Shown: positions 35,550 through 44,779, numbered from the stretch's first letter. The stretch is DNA of 64,000 nt from JAQIBY01 sp051747965 (GCA_051747965.1 JBNJGS010000002.1:17794-81793), one strand, 5' to 3'. Notes: generated by a model from the sequence alone, not told the origin. Translations and numbers: made by a program.

Positions 35550-36842
35550 TTATGACAGATTAAAAGCATTTTTAATCTTCTCAATATAGTCGAGTTTTTC
35601 CCAGGTAAAGAGTTCTACTTCGAGATTTGTCTCACCGTTGTATGGTGAATAAAAATGTTTCTTCACAACCCTAGGCGTACGTCCCAGGTGTCCATAGGTA
35701 GCTGTTTCCAGATATATTGGATTTCTGAGTTTCAGGCGTGTTTCTATTGCATGCGGGGAGAGGGCGAAAATTTTCCGGATTTCACGTGCAATATCTCCGT
35801 CACTCATTTTGATCTTTGCGCTGCCATATGTATTGACAAAAACGCTCACAGGTTCAGTAACACCAATGGCATAAGACAACTGGACCAGGATTTCATCAGC
35901 CACCCCTGCTGCAACCATATTTTTTGCGATATGTCTCGCGGCATAAGCTGCGGATCTGTCTACTTTGGAGGGATCTTTTCCGGAAAAGGCACCACCTCCG
36001 TGAGCTCCCCGGCCACCATAGGTGTCAACAATAATTTTTCGGCCTGTAAGACCGGTATCACCGTGCGGACCACCAATAACAAATTTTCCGGTGGGATTAA
36101 CATGAAGCTCGTAATCATGATCGAACAATTTTTGCACACGTTCGGACATGGAATTTACCACACGCGGGATAAGGATGTTTGATACATCTTCTCTTATTTG
36201 GGCAATCATTGCATTATCAGCTACTGCTGCAGCTTCCGGGCTGTCATTTTCGGGCTCAACAAATTCATCGTGTTGTGTGGAAACAACGATGGCATGGATT
36301 TTTATCGCTTTATGCTGGTCATCATACTCCACACTTACCTGAGACTTTGAATCCGGACGCAGGTAAGTCATTTCTTTTCCTTCTCTACGTATTTCTGCAA
36401 GCTCCTGCAATAAACGATGGGAGAGTTCAAGAGGCAGGGGCATATAGTTGTCTGTTTCACGGCAGGCATAGCCAAACATCATTCCCTGGTCGCCGGCACC
36501 CTGCTCTTCGGGTTTGGTTTTATCCACTCCACGGTTGATATCCGGGGATTGTTCATGCAATGCAGTTAAAACACCACATGAATTTCCGTCAAAGCGGTAC
36601 TCTCCTTTGGTGTAGCCAATTTTGTTGACAATTCTGCGCACAGTTTCCTGCACATCAACATAGGTTTCAGACTTGACCTCACCTGCAACAACAACCTGAC
36701 CAGTAGTGACCAAAGTTTCGCATGCAACCTTCGATTCAACATCAAAAGCAAGAAATTCATCAACCATTGCATCTGAAATCTGATCGGCAACTTTATCGGG
36801 ATGTCCCTCAGATACAGATTCTGAAGTAAAAATATAAGACAT
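35550..36842 (-). CDS. metK: S-adenosylmethionine synthetase
   Basis: This 430-aa enzyme makes SAM from methionine and ATP. Motifs are SEGHPDKVADQISDA at the N-terminus, GAGDQGMMFGYAC, and the P-loop-like GGGAFSGKDPSKVDRSAAYAAR. It is longer than the E. coli form (384 aa) through an insert near residues 190-220 (VEPENDSPEAAAVAD), a length usual in Bacteroidota. It has a full-consensus promoter with a short 5' leader of about 30 nt, too small for a SAM riboswitch. Confidence 0.97.
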   Translation of the reverse strand: MSYIFTSESVSEGHPDKVADQISDAMVDEFLAFDVESKVACETLVTTGQVVVAGEVKSETYVDVQETVRRIVNKIGYTKGEYRFDGNSCGVLTALHEQSPDINRGVDKTKPEEQGAGDQGMMFGYACRETDNYMPLPLELSHRLLQELAEIRREGKEMTYLRPDSKSQVSVEYDDQHKAIKIHAIVVSTQHDEFVEPENDSPEAAAVADNAMIAQIREDVSNILIPRVVNSMSERVQKLFDHDYELHVNPTGKFVIGGPHGDTGLTGRKIIVDTYGGRGAHGGGAFSGKDPSKVDRSAAYAARHIAKNMVAAGVADEILVQLSYAIGVTEPVSVFVNTYGSAKIKMSDGDIAREIRKIFALSPHAIETRLKLRNPIYLETATYGHLGRTPRVVKKHFYSPYNGETNLEVELFTWEKLDYIEKIKNAFNLS

Positions 36843-36876
36843 AGAAAGATTATTTTAGTTCGAAAAAAATATTTCT

Positions 36877-36907
36877 CAAAATTACACAAGGATTTAATTA
36901 ATCCAAA
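36877..36907 (-). promoter_or_regulatory. metK promoter
   Basis: Minus-strand TTTG (36904-36907), 19 nt, TAATTTTG (36877-36884): a complete match to TTTG-N19-TAnnTTTG, about 35 nt before the metK ATG. Confidence 0.8.
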
Positions 36908-36910
36908 TTA

Positions 36911-36941
36911 TTTCCAGATTCAGACCAGAATATTATCTTTG
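36911..36941 (+). promoter_or_regulatory. Promoter of the bactofilin/ATP synthase operon
   Basis: TTTC (36911-36914), 19 nt, then TATCTTTG (36934-36941), one base off the full consensus; the ATG at 36968 is 26 nt downstream. It is interleaved back-to-back with the metK promoter. Confidence 0.7.
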
Positions 36942-36967
36942 CATAAAGCAGATAAAATACAAATAAA

Positions 36968-37351
36968 ATGGCTAAAACACAGGAAACAGAAGCAAACCGC
37001 CTCAATGTCATAGGCGAAGGAACCTCAGTAAACGGAGACATTAAATCCGACGGTGACGTTCGTATTGATGGACAGATCACCGGAAACATCAGTATAGAAG
37101 GCAAGCTTGTCATTGGAAAAAAAGGCAGTTTGAATGGTGAAATTCATTGTCAAAACTGCGAAATTTCCGGGACGATAGAGGGCAAAATTTTCGTCCGGGA
37201 ATTATTAAGCCTCAAAGCAAGTTCTGTCATTAAGGGTGACATCAAAACACTCCGGCTGGCCATAGAGCCCAATGCCGTATTTACCGGTACCTGTAATATG
37301 GATCAGGGCAAAACAGCATCAGCCATTAAGGATGGAAAAACAAAAAAATAA
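36968..37351 (+). CDS. Bactofilin (polymer-forming cytoskeletal protein)
   Basis: This 127-aa protein has the bactofilin core: short beta-helix rungs rich in Gly/Ile (GDIKSDGDVRIDGQITGNISIEGKLVIG, then GSLNGEIHCQNCEISGTIEGKI), flanked by disordered tails. Bactofilins polymerise without nucleotide into filaments that shape the cell or organise envelope enzymes. It is the first gene of the transcript that continues into the ATP synthase genes, and its last 20 bp overlap the start of atpZ in another frame. Confidence 0.9.
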   Translation: MAKTQETEANRLNVIGEGTSVNGDIKSDGDVRIDGQITGNISIEGKLVIGKKGSLNGEIHCQNCEISGTIEGKIFVRELLSLKASSVIKGDIKTLRLAIEPNAVFTGTCNMDQGKTASAIKDGKTKK

Positions 37352-37559
37352 AAAGACAGATCCGGTTAAATCATACGCCCGGTTCTCGGGCATTGTATTT
37401 GAGATGCTTGCCATTATTGGCGGCGGTACATGGGCTGGCGTAAAGCTCGATGAATCCAGGGAGGGAGATTTTCCTCTCTTCACAATCATACTCTCCCTTC
37501 TGGCGGTGGCCATAGCACTTTATATTGTTATAAAACAAGTCATAAACATGAATAAATGA
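37332..37559 (+). CDS. AtpZ/AtpI-like ATP synthase accessory membrane protein
   Basis: This 75-aa protein has a charged N-terminus and two membrane helices (FEMLAIIGGGTWAGVKLDE and FTIILSLLAVAIALYIVIKQV), as in AtpZ, which sits at the head of atp operons and is thought to help Mg2+/Ca2+ uptake or c-ring assembly together with AtpI. The ATG at 37332 overlaps the bactofilin stop by 20 bp, and its own end overlaps the next gene by 4 bp (ATGA), so translation is coupled along the whole head of the operon. Confidence 0.82.
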   Translation: MEKQKNKKTDPVKSYARFSGIVFEMLAIIGGGTWAGVKLDESREGDFPLFTIILSLLAVAIALYIVIKQVINMNK

Positions 37560-37948
37560 AACATAAATCTCCGGCCATAAAATTTTGGTTGCAAATCACA
37601 GCACTTGCTTTCATTATTCTGGCACTGCAGTTTCTTGCTTCCTATCTGGCATTTGAAAACCTGCCCACACCTCGGGAAGTAATTGGTAACATATATCTGT
37701 ATGCCCTGACAGGACTGTCCTTTAGCATCTTCATGAAATTAAAAAACAAATTCCCGACTTATATGGGTTTTGTTTTCGGTGCACTGAGTCTGCTAAAAAT
37801 GATGCTTGGAGTGGTATTTCTCCTGCCTGTGTTATTAAACAGCCATGATAAAGAACATTATTTTGTGATACAGTTTTTGTTAATTTATGTTATATATTTG
37901 TTTTTTGAATCATTTGTCTTGATTAAATACCTGCAATCACAAGACTGA
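37556..37948 (+). CDS. Small four-helix membrane protein upstream of atpB
   Basis: This 130-aa protein has four predicted membrane helices (WLQITALAFIILALQFLASYLAF, EVIGNIYLYALTGLSFSIFM, GFVFGALSLLKMMLGVVFLL, FVIQFLLIYVIYLFFESFVLI) and no signal sequence. It holds the position of AtpI in other organisms, between AtpZ and AtpB, and overlaps AtpZ by 4 bp. It may be a Bacteroidota counterpart of AtpI that helps c-ring assembly; I cannot show homology by eye. Confidence 0.75.
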   Translation: MKHKSPAIKFWLQITALAFIILALQFLASYLAFENLPTPREVIGNIYLYALTGLSFSIFMKLKNKFPTYMGFVFGALSLLKMMLGVVFLLPVLLNSHDKEHYFVIQFLLIYVIYLFFESFVLIKYLQSQD

Positions 37949-38010
37949 TTCAATTGAAAATAAAGTTTTTTACAGTTTTTTGTTTGCATTTTTTTTATCA
38001 ATTTTGGTAC

Positions 38011-39108
38011 ATGATGAGTTTGAGATGTAACATGCTTTTTTTACTGGTCTTTTTGCTTACTCCGCTTGCGCTGATGGCTGAAGATCCGATTGAGGATATC
38101 CATGTTGATGATGAGGAGTTTGATGTTACCGAGATGGTGTTTGACCACATCATGGACAGTCACTCCTGGCACATTGCTGATTATACAGATGAATCCGGTC
38201 ACAAACATGCAATAAGCATTGCCTTGCCTGTGATACTCTGGCACGAGGGACAACTGGATGTTTTTATGTCATCTGCTTTTGACCATGGTCATGCAACGGT
38301 TACCAAAGGCGACAACAATTACTTTTTGTACAATGGAGATATATACCTTACCGACAAGGAAGGAAGCATCCATCATGAAGTCAACGAAGAAACAGGCAAA
38401 TCTGAAATAATCAATGCAACACCTCTGGATTTGTCTATCACAAAAAATGTGGCCGCTATGATAATATCAGCCATAATTTTGTTGTTGGTTTTTCTTTCTG
38501 TAGCCCGTGCATACAAAAAACGCCCCGGCAAACCAGCCGGCCTTCAAGGTTTTATGGAGCCACTGTTTCTTTTTGTACGTGATGATATTGCAAAACCAAA
38601 TATTGGCGAAAAATACGAGAAATACCTGCCATACATTATGACGGTTTTCTTTTTTATTCTGTTCAACAATCTGCTGGGGCTTATTCCGTTTTTTCCCGGC
38701 GGAGCCAATGTTACCGGCAATATTTCTGTAACAATGACACTGGCCGCATTCACCATGGTAATTACCAATGTAAGCGGAACAAAACAATACTGGAAACACA
38801 TTTTTGCAACCCCGGGTTTGCCCTTCTGGTTGTATCCTATCATGATACCTGTTGAACTCATTGGCATCATTACCAAGCCCTTTGCCCTGATGGTACGTTT
38901 GTTTGCAAACATCACGGCAGGACACATTATTATTTTGAGCCTGGTATCATTGATATTTATTTTTAAAACTGCCATGATGGGGTTTGTGTCAGTACCATTT
39001 GTTCTTTTTATGGACATACTGGAACTGCTGGTAGCTGCCATTCAGGCATATATTTTTACTCTGCTGTCGGCCCTGTTTATCGGCCTGGCACTGGAGGGAG
39101 ATCACTAA
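38011..39108 (+). CDS. atpB: ATP synthase Fo subunit a
   Basis: This 365-aa protein forms the proton path at the c-ring. The essential arginine lies in ITKPFALMVRLFANITAGH, and the last helices (LVAAIQAYIFTLLSALFIGLAL) carry the conserved Gln. It has a long N-terminal extension with a signal peptide (MMSLRCNMLFLLVFLLTPLALMA) and an acidic, His-rich periplasmic part (residues 26-140), a feature of Bacteroidota AtpB. I prefer the ATG at 38011; the frame also opens from a TTG at 37954 just after the previous gene. Confidence 0.92.
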   Translation: MMSLRCNMLFLLVFLLTPLALMAEDPIEDIHVDDEEFDVTEMVFDHIMDSHSWHIADYTDESGHKHAISIALPVILWHEGQLDVFMSSAFDHGHATVTKGDNNYFLYNGDIYLTDKEGSIHHEVNEETGKSEIINATPLDLSITKNVAAMIISAIILLLVFLSVARAYKKRPGKPAGLQGFMEPLFLFVRDDIAKPNIGEKYEKYLPYIMTVFFFILFNNLLGLIPFFPGGANVTGNISVTMTLAAFTMVITNVSGTKQYWKHIFATPGLPFWLYPIMIPVELIGIITKPFALMVRLFANITAGHIIILSLVSLIFIFKTAMMGFVSVPFVLFMDILELLVAAIQAYIFTLLSALFIGLALEGDH

Positions 39109-39140
39109 GGAAATTTAATGTTTAACCTAAATTATATTTT

Positions 39141-39344
39141 ATGGTACAATTAGCAGCAATAGGTGCCGGACTAGCAGTGATAGGAGCTGCGATCGGCATT
39201 GGTAAAATCGGTGGACAGGCAATGGACGCTATTGCACGTCAACCGGAAGCTTCAAACAAAATTCAGACAGCTATGATTATTTCTGCTGCACTTATCGAAG
39301 GTGTATCACTCTTTGCTGTTGTGGTTTCGTTACTCGTAGCTTAA
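39141..39344 (+). CDS. atpE: ATP synthase Fo subunit c
   Basis: This 67-aa hairpin protein forms the rotating ring. The ion-binding carboxylate is Glu53 in ALIEGVSLF, and the loop is ARQPEASNK. The Gln of the first helix and the Ser/Thr after the Glu that mark Na+ rings are replaced by Ile20 and Gly54, so a proton ring is predicted. A large hairpin follows the gene before atpF, possibly tied to the need for more c subunits. Confidence 0.95.
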   Translation: MVQLAAIGAGLAVIGAAIGIGKIGGQAMDAIARQPEASNKIQTAMIISAALIEGVSLFAVVVSLLVA

Positions 39345-39351
39345 GTAATTT

Positions 39352-39386
39352 ATTGTTTTCCGCAGCGGTTGGCTGCGGAAAACAAT
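39352..39386 (+). promoter_or_regulatory. 15-bp perfect hairpin between atpE and atpF
   Basis: ATTGTTTTCCGCAGC (39352-39366) and its exact complement (39372-39386) enclose a 5-nt loop. No T-run follows, so it is not a normal terminator. It could stabilise the 3' end of the upstream mRNA or serve as a processing site that sets the c:b ratio. Confidence 0.75.
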
Positions 39387-39414
39387 TGATTTAATCACGT
39401 TAAAAGCGATTATT

Positions 39415-39909
39415 ATGGATCTGATTACCCCCGATGTTGGATTGATTATATGGACCACACTGGTTTTCTTAATACTACTGGTTATCCTGGGTGTTTTTGC
39501 ATGGAAGCCCATCAATAATGCCATCAACAGCCGCAATAATTCCATTGAACAGGCACTCAGCAAAGCTGAAAACGCAAGGGAGCAAATTAAACATCTCAAA
39601 TCCGAGCAAAATGAAATCATTGACCTCGCAAAAAAGGAAAGAGATAATGTTCTGAAGGAAGCCAAGTCTATGCGGGAGGAAATGCTCGCCAAAGCCAGGG
39701 AAGAGACAAATTCCATAGTGGACAAAATGAAAAGCGAAGCCCGGGAAGATATCGAAAATCAAAAGCAACAGGCAATCGATGAAATAAAGGATCAGATGGC
39801 TGACCTTTCAATTTCAATTGCTGAACGCCTCCTCCGTGAAGAGCTTCAGGACAAGGAAAAACAAAATAAGCTTGTTGAGAAATTGATAGACGAAGTTAAA
39901 TTAAATTAA
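39415..39909 (+). CDS. atpF: ATP synthase Fo subunit b
   Basis: This 164-aa protein has one N-terminal membrane helix (GLIIWTTLVFLILLVILGVFAW) followed by a long charged coiled coil (residues 35-150), the stator stalk linking a to delta and alpha. It lies after the atpE hairpin and 12 bp before atpH. Confidence 0.94.
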   Translation: MDLITPDVGLIIWTTLVFLILLVILGVFAWKPINNAINSRNNSIEQALSKAENAREQIKHLKSEQNEIIDLAKKERDNVLKEAKSMREEMLAKAREETNSIVDKMKSEAREDIENQKQQAIDEIKDQMADLSISIAERLLREELQDKEKQNKLVEKLIDEVKLN

Positions 39910-39921
39910 GCGCTGCAAAGT

Positions 39922-40470
39922 ATGGATCATAGCAGAATAGCCGTCAGATATGCCAAGGCAGCTTTCGAACTGGCTCAGGAACAAGACAAGACCGATGTTT
40001 TCATCAAAGACATGCGGACACTTTCTGATTTACTGAACACCAACAATGAAATCATTGGATACCTGAACAACCCGGTTGTCAGGAAATCCGAAAAAGCAAA
40101 AACCATTGACAGGATATTTGCAAAACAGTTTGATAAATTAAGCCTTGACTTTATCCACCTCGTTGTCGATCATAACCGCGAACGGCAACTGAAGGCCATT
40201 TGCATGAAAACCGAAAGCCTCTACAAGGAGCTTAAGGGAATCAGCTCGCTGGAAATCAAATCAGCCAAAGTGCTTGATGGAAACAGCCGTAAAAAGCTCA
40301 GCGAAAACATCAAATCAGCTTTGGGTGCAAAGGAAATAGAGCTGAAAGAAACCGTTGACGAATCTCTTATCGGAGGCTTTGTCCTGCGCACGGAAGATTT
40401 ACAATATGATGCCAGTATCAAAACACAACTGGCCAGGTTAAAAAATAAATTAAAAGAAAACTCACATTGA
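39922..40470 (+). CDS. atpH: ATP synthase F1 subunit delta
   Basis: This 182-aa protein begins MDHSRIAVRYAKAAFELAQEQ and ends in ESLIGGFVLRTEDLQYDASIKTQL, both standard OSCP/delta signatures. It joins the b stalk to the top of the alpha3beta3 head. The gene is spaced 18 bp before atpA. Confidence 0.94.
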   Translation: MDHSRIAVRYAKAAFELAQEQDKTDVFIKDMRTLSDLLNTNNEIIGYLNNPVVRKSEKAKTIDRIFAKQFDKLSLDFIHLVVDHNRERQLKAICMKTESLYKELKGISSLEIKSAKVLDGNSRKKLSENIKSALGAKEIELKETVDESLIGGFVLRTEDLQYDASIKTQLARLKNKLKENSH

Positions 40471-40488
40471 TAAAAATAACAATACAAT

Positions 40489-42069
40489 ATGGCTCAGATT
40501 AATCCGGCAGAAGTATCAGAAATCCTGAAAAAACAACTCAGTGGTCAAGACATTGATGCTGAATTACAGGAAGTAGGAACCGTCCTGGAAGTGGGAGACG
40601 GTATTGCGCGTATATATGGCCTCACCAAAGTACAGGCAAATGAACTGATTGAGTTTGAAAATGGTGTTAAAGGCATTGTTTTGAATATCGAAGAAGACAA
40701 TATTGGTGCCGTATTGCTTGGGGCATCCCAGGGCATCAAGGAAGGAGACTCTGTAAAACGCACCCGGCGGATTTCATCAATAAAAGTCGGTGAGAGCATG
40801 ATGGGTCGTGTTGTCAATACACTGGGTGAACCCATCGACGGAAAAGGCCCAATCAAAGGCGAAAGATTTGATATGCCCCTGGAGCGAAAAGCACCCGGTG
40901 TAATTTATCGTCAGCCGGTAAACGAACCGCTGCAAACAGGAATCAAGGCCATTGATGCAATGACACCCATTGGTCGCGGACAAAGAGAATTGATTATCGG
41001 AGACCGTCAGACCGGAAAAACCGCAATCACCATTGATACCATCATCAATCAACGCGAAAACTATGAAAAAGGCGAACCTGTCTTTTGCATTTATGTTGCC
41101 ATAGGTCAAAAAGGCTCAACTGTAGCAAGTATTGCAGCCACGCTTGAGAAACATGGCGCCATGGACTATACATGTATTGTTGCAGCCAACGCATCTGACC
41201 CGGCAGCATTACAGTTCTATGCTCCCTATGCAGGTGCTGCCATCGGTGAATACTACCGCGATACAGGCAGGGCAGCTCTGATTGTTTATGATGACTTGTC
41301 AAAACAAGCTGTTTCATACAGGGAGGTATCCCTCCTGCTCAGACGTCCGCCCGGACGTGAAGCTTTCCCCGGAGATGTTTTTTATCTGCACTCACGTCTG
41401 CTGGAAAGGGCAGCCAAAATTATTGAGTCCGATGAGGTCGCCAGCCAAATGAATGACATACCGGAAGTAATGCAGGGTAAAGTCAAAGGCGGAGGGTCTC
41501 TCACTGCACTGCCAATCATTGAGACACAAGCAGGAGACGTATCTGCTTACATCCCCACCAACGTAATCTCAATTACAGACGGCCAGATTTTCCTGGAATC
41601 AGATCTTTTCAATTCCGGTGTGAGACCTGCCATTAACGTTGGTATATCCGTTTCCCGTGTAGGCGGAAATGCACAGGTGAAATCAATGAAAAAAGTGGCA
41701 AGCCCGCTGAAATCAGCTCAGGCTCAATTCCGTGAACTTGAGGCTTTTGCTAAATTCGGCTCGGATCTGGACAAATCAACACTGGCTACCATTGATGCCG
41801 GACGCAAAAATGTTGAGATCCTCAAACAAGCACAATATTCACCGATGAAAGTATCGGAACAAATTGCCATCATTTACTGTGGTATCAATAAATTGCTGCG
41901 AAATGTGCCTGAAGATAAAGTAAAAGAATTTGAAGAAACTTTCCTTGATTACATGAACCTGAACCACAAGGAAGTATTGGATAAACTCGCTGAAGGTAAA
42001 CTTACTGATGAAATTGAAGATACGCTGAAAAACGCAGCTAAAGAGGTAAGCAGTCAGATTGTTAAATAA
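40489..42069 (+). CDS. atpA: ATP synthase F1 subunit alpha
   Basis: This 526-aa subunit carries non-catalytic nucleotide sites. It has the N-terminal VLEVGDGIARIYGL fold, the P-loop GDRQTGKTA (near residue 170), VYDDLSKQAVSYR and LLRRPPGREAFPGDVFYLHS, and the signature PAINVGISVSRVGG. Length is normal for the family. atpG starts 8 bp later. Confidence 0.97.
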   Translation: MAQINPAEVSEILKKQLSGQDIDAELQEVGTVLEVGDGIARIYGLTKVQANELIEFENGVKGIVLNIEEDNIGAVLLGASQGIKEGDSVKRTRRISSIKVGESMMGRVVNTLGEPIDGKGPIKGERFDMPLERKAPGVIYRQPVNEPLQTGIKAIDAMTPIGRGQRELIIGDRQTGKTAITIDTIINQRENYEKGEPVFCIYVAIGQKGSTVASIAATLEKHGAMDYTCIVAANASDPAALQFYAPYAGAAIGEYYRDTGRAALIVYDDLSKQAVSYREVSLLLRRPPGREAFPGDVFYLHSRLLERAAKIIESDEVASQMNDIPEVMQGKVKGGGSLTALPIIETQAGDVSAYIPTNVISITDGQIFLESDLFNSGVRPAINVGISVSRVGGNAQVKSMKKVASPLKSAQAQFRELEAFAKFGSDLDKSTLATIDAGRKNVEILKQAQYSPMKVSEQIAIIYCGINKLLRNVPEDKVKEFEETFLDYMNLNHKEVLDKLAEGKLTDEIEDTLKNAAKEVSSQIVK

Positions 42070-42077
42070 ATCTCTCT

Positions 42078-42938
42078 ATGGCCAATCTAAAAGAAATACG
42101 AACCAGAATCTCCTCCGTAAAATCAACACGGCAGATTACCAGTGCCATGAAACTGGTTTCTGCCGCCAAATTACGCAAGGCTCAAAATCGTATCGAACAA
42201 CTGAGGCCATACGCAGAACAGTTGAAACATATCCTGTCCTACGCTTCACAAAGCATGGCAGGCGACAAGGATTTTGTGTATGCTCAGCAGAGACCGGTAA
42301 ACAAAGTTTTGATTGTAATGGTTTCATCAAACAAAGGCTTATGCGGAGGATTTAATGCCAATGTAGTTAAAAAAACTGTAGCTGAGATTAAAGAAAATTA
42401 TCAGGATGCCAGCGTGGAAATCATTGCTGTAGGTGGAAAAGGAGCTGACTTGTTCAAGAAACATCCCTGGGATATCATTGAAAAAGAGACAGAAATTTTC
42501 GATAAGCTTACCTTCAACCCTGTGGCGGAAATGGCTGAAAGCTTAATGCAATCCTTTATCAATAAGGAATATGATAAAATAATCACAGTCTACAACAGCT
42601 TTGTTAACGCTGCAACCCAGAAAGTGAAAGCTGAACAGTTTTTGCCGGTTCAAATTGAAGAAGAAGAGGAAGAAATTTCAAACTATATTTATGAGCCGGA
42701 TAAAAACACCATTGCCAGGGAGCTCATCCCCAAATCGCTGAAAACCCAGTTTTACGAGGTTTTACTGGACTCTAATGCTGCGGAACACGGTGCACGGATG
42801 ACGTCTATGCAACAGGCCACAGACAACGCCTCAGATCTGCTTGATGAAATCACACTGAAATACAACAAAGCACGTCAGGCTTCCATCACCAATGAAATAC
42901 TGGAAATTGTGAGTGGAGCAAACGCACTGGAAGGGTAA
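42078..42938 (+). CDS. atpG: ATP synthase F1 subunit gamma
   Basis: This 286-aa central-stalk protein has the N-terminal coiled coil LKEIRTRISSVKSTRQITSAMKLVSAAKLRKA and the C-terminal DSNAAEHGARMTSMQQATDNASDLL helix that turns inside the head. An acidic insert (EEEEEEISNYIYEPDK) lies near residue 195. It is the last gene of this block; atpD and atpC are 6.2 kb downstream. Confidence 0.96.
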   Translation: MANLKEIRTRISSVKSTRQITSAMKLVSAAKLRKAQNRIEQLRPYAEQLKHILSYASQSMAGDKDFVYAQQRPVNKVLIVMVSSNKGLCGGFNANVVKKTVAEIKENYQDASVEIIAVGGKGADLFKKHPWDIIEKETEIFDKLTFNPVAEMAESLMQSFINKEYDKIITVYNSFVNAATQKVKAEQFLPVQIEEEEEEISNYIYEPDKNTIARELIPKSLKTQFYEVLLDSNAAEHGARMTSMQQATDNASDLLDEITLKYNKARQASITNEILEIVSGANALEG

Positions 42939-42956
42939 AATAAAATAAAAAAGGTC

Positions 42957-44639
42957 TCAATCCTGCAGTGCTTCTGAAATATTGATCAGATGATCACCCA
43001 TATTTTCACAAAGGGAAACAATATCCAGAAAGACTACCCCGGCCTGGTAAGGGTATTCTTTTTTACGAATATTTTCCATGTTGACATCTTTGAGCTTGTT
43101 CCTGTGTTTATTGATCTTTATTTCAATACTGTAAGCCTTTTCCATATCAGGAAGCCTGCCTTCCCTGTCCGCATGAAGATTGGCATGCAGACATGCGAAT
43201 GCCTGATCCAGCAAATCAAACATATCCCAAACTTCTTTTCGCAAATCCGGTGTAAACCATACCCTGTGCTCATTCTTTCTTTGAAGAATCCGCCCAAGAT
43301 TATAACATGTATCAGCTATACTCTCCATATTATCACTGATTTTCAGCAATGATCTGATTCTACGGCTGGCGGCTATTGATAAATCACTTTCTGAAAGTTT
43401 AGCCAGATAAGCAGCAATTTCAACCTCATTGCTATCCATGCGTATTTCCTTTTCCTCCAACTGACCCAGCAAGATACCCTGTTTTTCAGAATCAGTTTCA
43501 GCAAATAAATTTTTTGATATGGTATACATTGAATTTGTCAGATCAGCAAAATTCAGCACCTCTTTTCTTGCCTGTAACAAAGACATTTCCGACGTAGATA
43601 GCAGACCGGTGGTAATATATTTCAGTCCACTGCCCCTATCTGTCTTTTCGGGGAAAATCCGGTTTATCAAACCTACCCAGGGCTCAATAAACCACACAAG
43701 CAAAAGCAGATTGAAAAGATTAAAAAGTGTGTGAAATACAGCAAGTCCAATTGGTATGGCAGCCAAATCATTCATGGGCGAAGAGTTTTCTATCCGGAAG
43801 GTTATGGATGATGAAAGCTTCACGAGAAATGTAAACATCAAAGTGCTAAACAAGGCGGCCATAAGATTAAACATAAAATGTGAAAAGGCCGCTTTCTTTG
43901 CTTTCCTGTTCGCCACCAAAGCAGCAATATTTGCCGTTAAGGTGGTTCCGATATTACTGCCGATAATCATGGCAGCACCCATTTCAAAACCTATCCATCC
44001 ATTGCCGCACATCACAATAATCAGGGCAAGCATAGCACTGGATGACTGTACAATCAGGGTAAGTACAACACCGACCAGTATAAACAAGAGTACACTTCCA
44101 TTTCCACCTGCAGTATAATTTGAAAGGAAAGACAGCACCTCTGGCTGGTCATGTATATCCGGAACCGTAAGCTTCATGAAATCCAGGCCCAGAAACAAGA
44201 GGGAAAAACCGAACAAAACCTCACCCCAGGAGCGCAGCTTGTTTTTCCTGGAAAACAGCAGGGGAAAGCTAATGGCCATCATTGGCAAGCATATAGCTCC
44301 AATCTCAATTTTAAAACCCAGGATACCAATCAACCATGTGGTAATGGTTGTGCCGACATTGGCCCCCAGGATCAGAGAAATACTCTCTGTCAGGCTTAGC
44401 AAACCGGCATTGACAAAAGAAACAAACATCACGGTGCTTGCTGAAGAAGACTGAATGATTGCCGTAACAAGCAAGCCTGACATAATGCCCGTGAAATGGT
44501 TTTTTGTCATGCTACGCAGAATATTACGCAATCCTTCACCGGCAACCCTTTGCATGGATTCACTCAGCAAGCGCATGCCATACAAAAACAGAACCACTGC
44601 TCCTGTGAGCTGTAATATTTGAAGTAAACCAAATTCCAT
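42957..44639 (-). CDS. Na+/phosphate cotransporter with PhoU-like C-terminal domain
   Basis: This 560-aa protein has about nine membrane helices with the duplicated QSSSA motif of the NptA/SLC34 family (TAIIQSSSASTVMF and LIVQSSSAMLAL), each followed by a GANVGTT or GSNIGTT turn. The last 200 residues are helical and PhoU-like. It should import phosphate with sodium. The ATG at 44639 starts MEFGLLQILQLTGAVVLFLYGM; the frame runs on upstream to 44729. It is divergent from a PiT transporter, with 170 bp between them, and converges on atpG. Confidence 0.9.
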   Translation of the reverse strand: MEFGLLQILQLTGAVVLFLYGMRLLSESMQRVAGEGLRNILRSMTKNHFTGIMSGLLVTAIIQSSSASTVMFVSFVNAGLLSLTESISLILGANVGTTITTWLIGILGFKIEIGAICLPMMAISFPLLFSRKNKLRSWGEVLFGFSLLFLGLDFMKLTVPDIHDQPEVLSFLSNYTAGGNGSVLLFILVGVVLTLIVQSSSAMLALIIVMCGNGWIGFEMGAAMIIGSNIGTTLTANIAALVANRKAKKAAFSHFMFNLMAALFSTLMFTFLVKLSSSITFRIENSSPMNDLAAIPIGLAVFHTLFNLFNLLLLVWFIEPWVGLINRIFPEKTDRGSGLKYITTGLLSTSEMSLLQARKEVLNFADLTNSMYTISKNLFAETDSEKQGILLGQLEEKEIRMDSNEVEIAAYLAKLSESDLSIAASRRIRSLLKISDNMESIADTCYNLGRILQRKNEHRVWFTPDLRKEVWDMFDLLDQAFACLHANLHADREGRLPDMEKAYSIEIKINKHRNKLKDVNMENIRKKEYPYQAGVVFLDIVSLCENMGDHLINISEALQD

Positions 44640-44742
44640 GGGACCTTCTGACAAAGGTGCAATAATAATAAATGTAAGATTTTCATCTTCGCAATTCAGG
44701 TTAAGAAATGGTAAAGTCAGTACATGCAAATCTGTATGATAA

Positions 44743-44759
44743 TTAACGTTAAATTAACA
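44743..44759. promoter_or_regulatory. Pho-box-like direct repeat between the two phosphate transporter genes
   Basis: TTAACG, 5 nt, TTAACA: two hexamers with an 11-bp period, as in the PhoP boxes of Gram-positive bacteria (TTAACA repeats). It lies 37 nt upstream of the PiT -7-like element's first base and midway between the divergent genes. Phosphate control is inference. Confidence 0.4.
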
Positions 44760-44779
44760 TGGCGCATCATCAATAATTT

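Noticed and set aside
36843..36876. A SAM riboswitch in front of metK
   Set aside because: The predicted leader is only about 30 nt, too short for any known SAM riboswitch.
38467..39041. Two long minus-strand frames over atpB
   Set aside because: Antisense to conserved AtpB sequence, including the essential arginine helix.
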